Assembly (NCBI GenBank): GCA_015521945.1
Contig: WANG01000074.1
Coordinates: forward strand, 1 to 5,996
Source: Candidatus Hydrothermarchaeota archaeon
GTDB taxonomy: Archaea > Hydrothermarchaeota > Hydrothermarchaeia > Hydrothermarchaeales > BMS3B
Direction: 5' to 3'
Length of the DNA stretch: 5,996 nucleotides
The notes beneath the pieces were generated by a model. That model saw nothing but the letters and a program-made list of their open reading frames with translations. It was not told the origin of the DNA and made no database searches. Of the stretch, positions 5,803 to 5,996 are shown in pieces; within the stretch, counting starts at the first letter, position 1; each line of letters opens with the position of its first letter. Both the position numbers and the translations under genes were made by a program.

Positions 5803-5996
5803 CTAAGATTTGAGAGGCAGACAGCGCTCCTCTGGAATTCCGCCGTAGAACTTGTCCACGATTACTCTGGCTTCGCCACCGGATATGGTGACAACAAGCA
5901 CGTTGTCAAATATCTTCCTCAGCTCGTCGGTGCACCACCCGAGTTCGGGATAGCAGGTGACAACCAGAGTGCAGTTCCAGCGTTTGTGGCCCTCTA
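5803..5996 (-). CDS. 3' part of a minus-strand gene, product unknown (partial)
   Basis: An open frame enters from the right edge and ends at TAG (5805-5803), giving the last 63 residues of a protein. Visible stretches are KRWNCTLVVTCYPELGW, CTDELRKIFDNVLVVTISGG, EARVIVDKFYGGI and PEERCLPLKS. It is open for the whole 194 bases, codon use resembles the neighbours, and it packs one base from the converging stop codon, all of which favour a real gene. The alternating strand-helix-strand pattern, with VVTCYP, a DELRKIF helix and NVLVV, loosely recalls a THUMP-type RNA-binding fold, but this is a weak impression. Four cysteines (C8, C14, C21, C58 of the visible part) stand out. The start and full length are outside the window. 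Confidence 0.65.
   Translation of the reverse strand, partial: EGHKRWNCTLVVTCYPELGWCTDELRKIFDNVLVVTISGGEARVIVDKFYGGIPEERCLPLKS

Overview
The window looks like compact, GC-rich archaeal chromosome, most likely from a euryarchaeon related to methanogens or Archaeoglobales. Three things point there. One gene encodes Sep-tRNA:Cys-tRNA synthase, the enzyme of tRNA-dependent cysteine synthesis, which is mainly archaeal. Another encodes a geranylgeranyl-reductase-family flavoprotein, a type that saturates archaeal lipids. Short AT-rich TATA boxes lie about 26 bases upstream of start codons that mostly lack a Shine-Dalgarno site, which fits archaeal leaderless transcription. The species cannot be named from the sequence.

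Layout. Positions 1-2265 hold a heavy-metal efflux operon: a palindromic operator, an ArsR/SmtB/CadC-type metal sensor (39-389), and a P1B-type (Zn/Cd/Pb class) ATPase (373-2265) overlapping it by 17 bases. Positions 2305-2670 encode a small TPR-like protein with its own TATA box and a perfect 6-3-6 inverted repeat just before its start codon. Positions 2761-3861 encode a FAD-dependent geranylgeranyl-reductase-family protein, probably from a leaderless mRNA. It converges on the Sep-tRNA:Cys-tRNA synthase gene (3858-5030, minus strand), and their stop codons overlap. A short divergent promoter region (5031-5129) separates that gene from 5130-5801, an all-helical protein of unknown function built from two related halves that recall the UPF0147 family. 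One base beyond its stop codon is the stop of a converging minus-strand gene whose 3' part (5803-5996) runs off the window.

How the genes work together. Only the first two form a clear functional unit: the sensor should repress its own operon until toxic metal binds, and the ATPase should then export the metal. The other genes look like independently promoted housekeeping or uncharacterised genes. No gap without a gene exceeds about 100 bases. I saw no tRNA, rRNA, CRISPR array, insertion sequence or integrase, and no convincing terminator. I found no clearly new multi-gene system. The items most worth follow-up are the three-half-site operator with the sensor's predicted trithiolate site, the duplicated helical protein, and the palindrome at the TPR gene's start.
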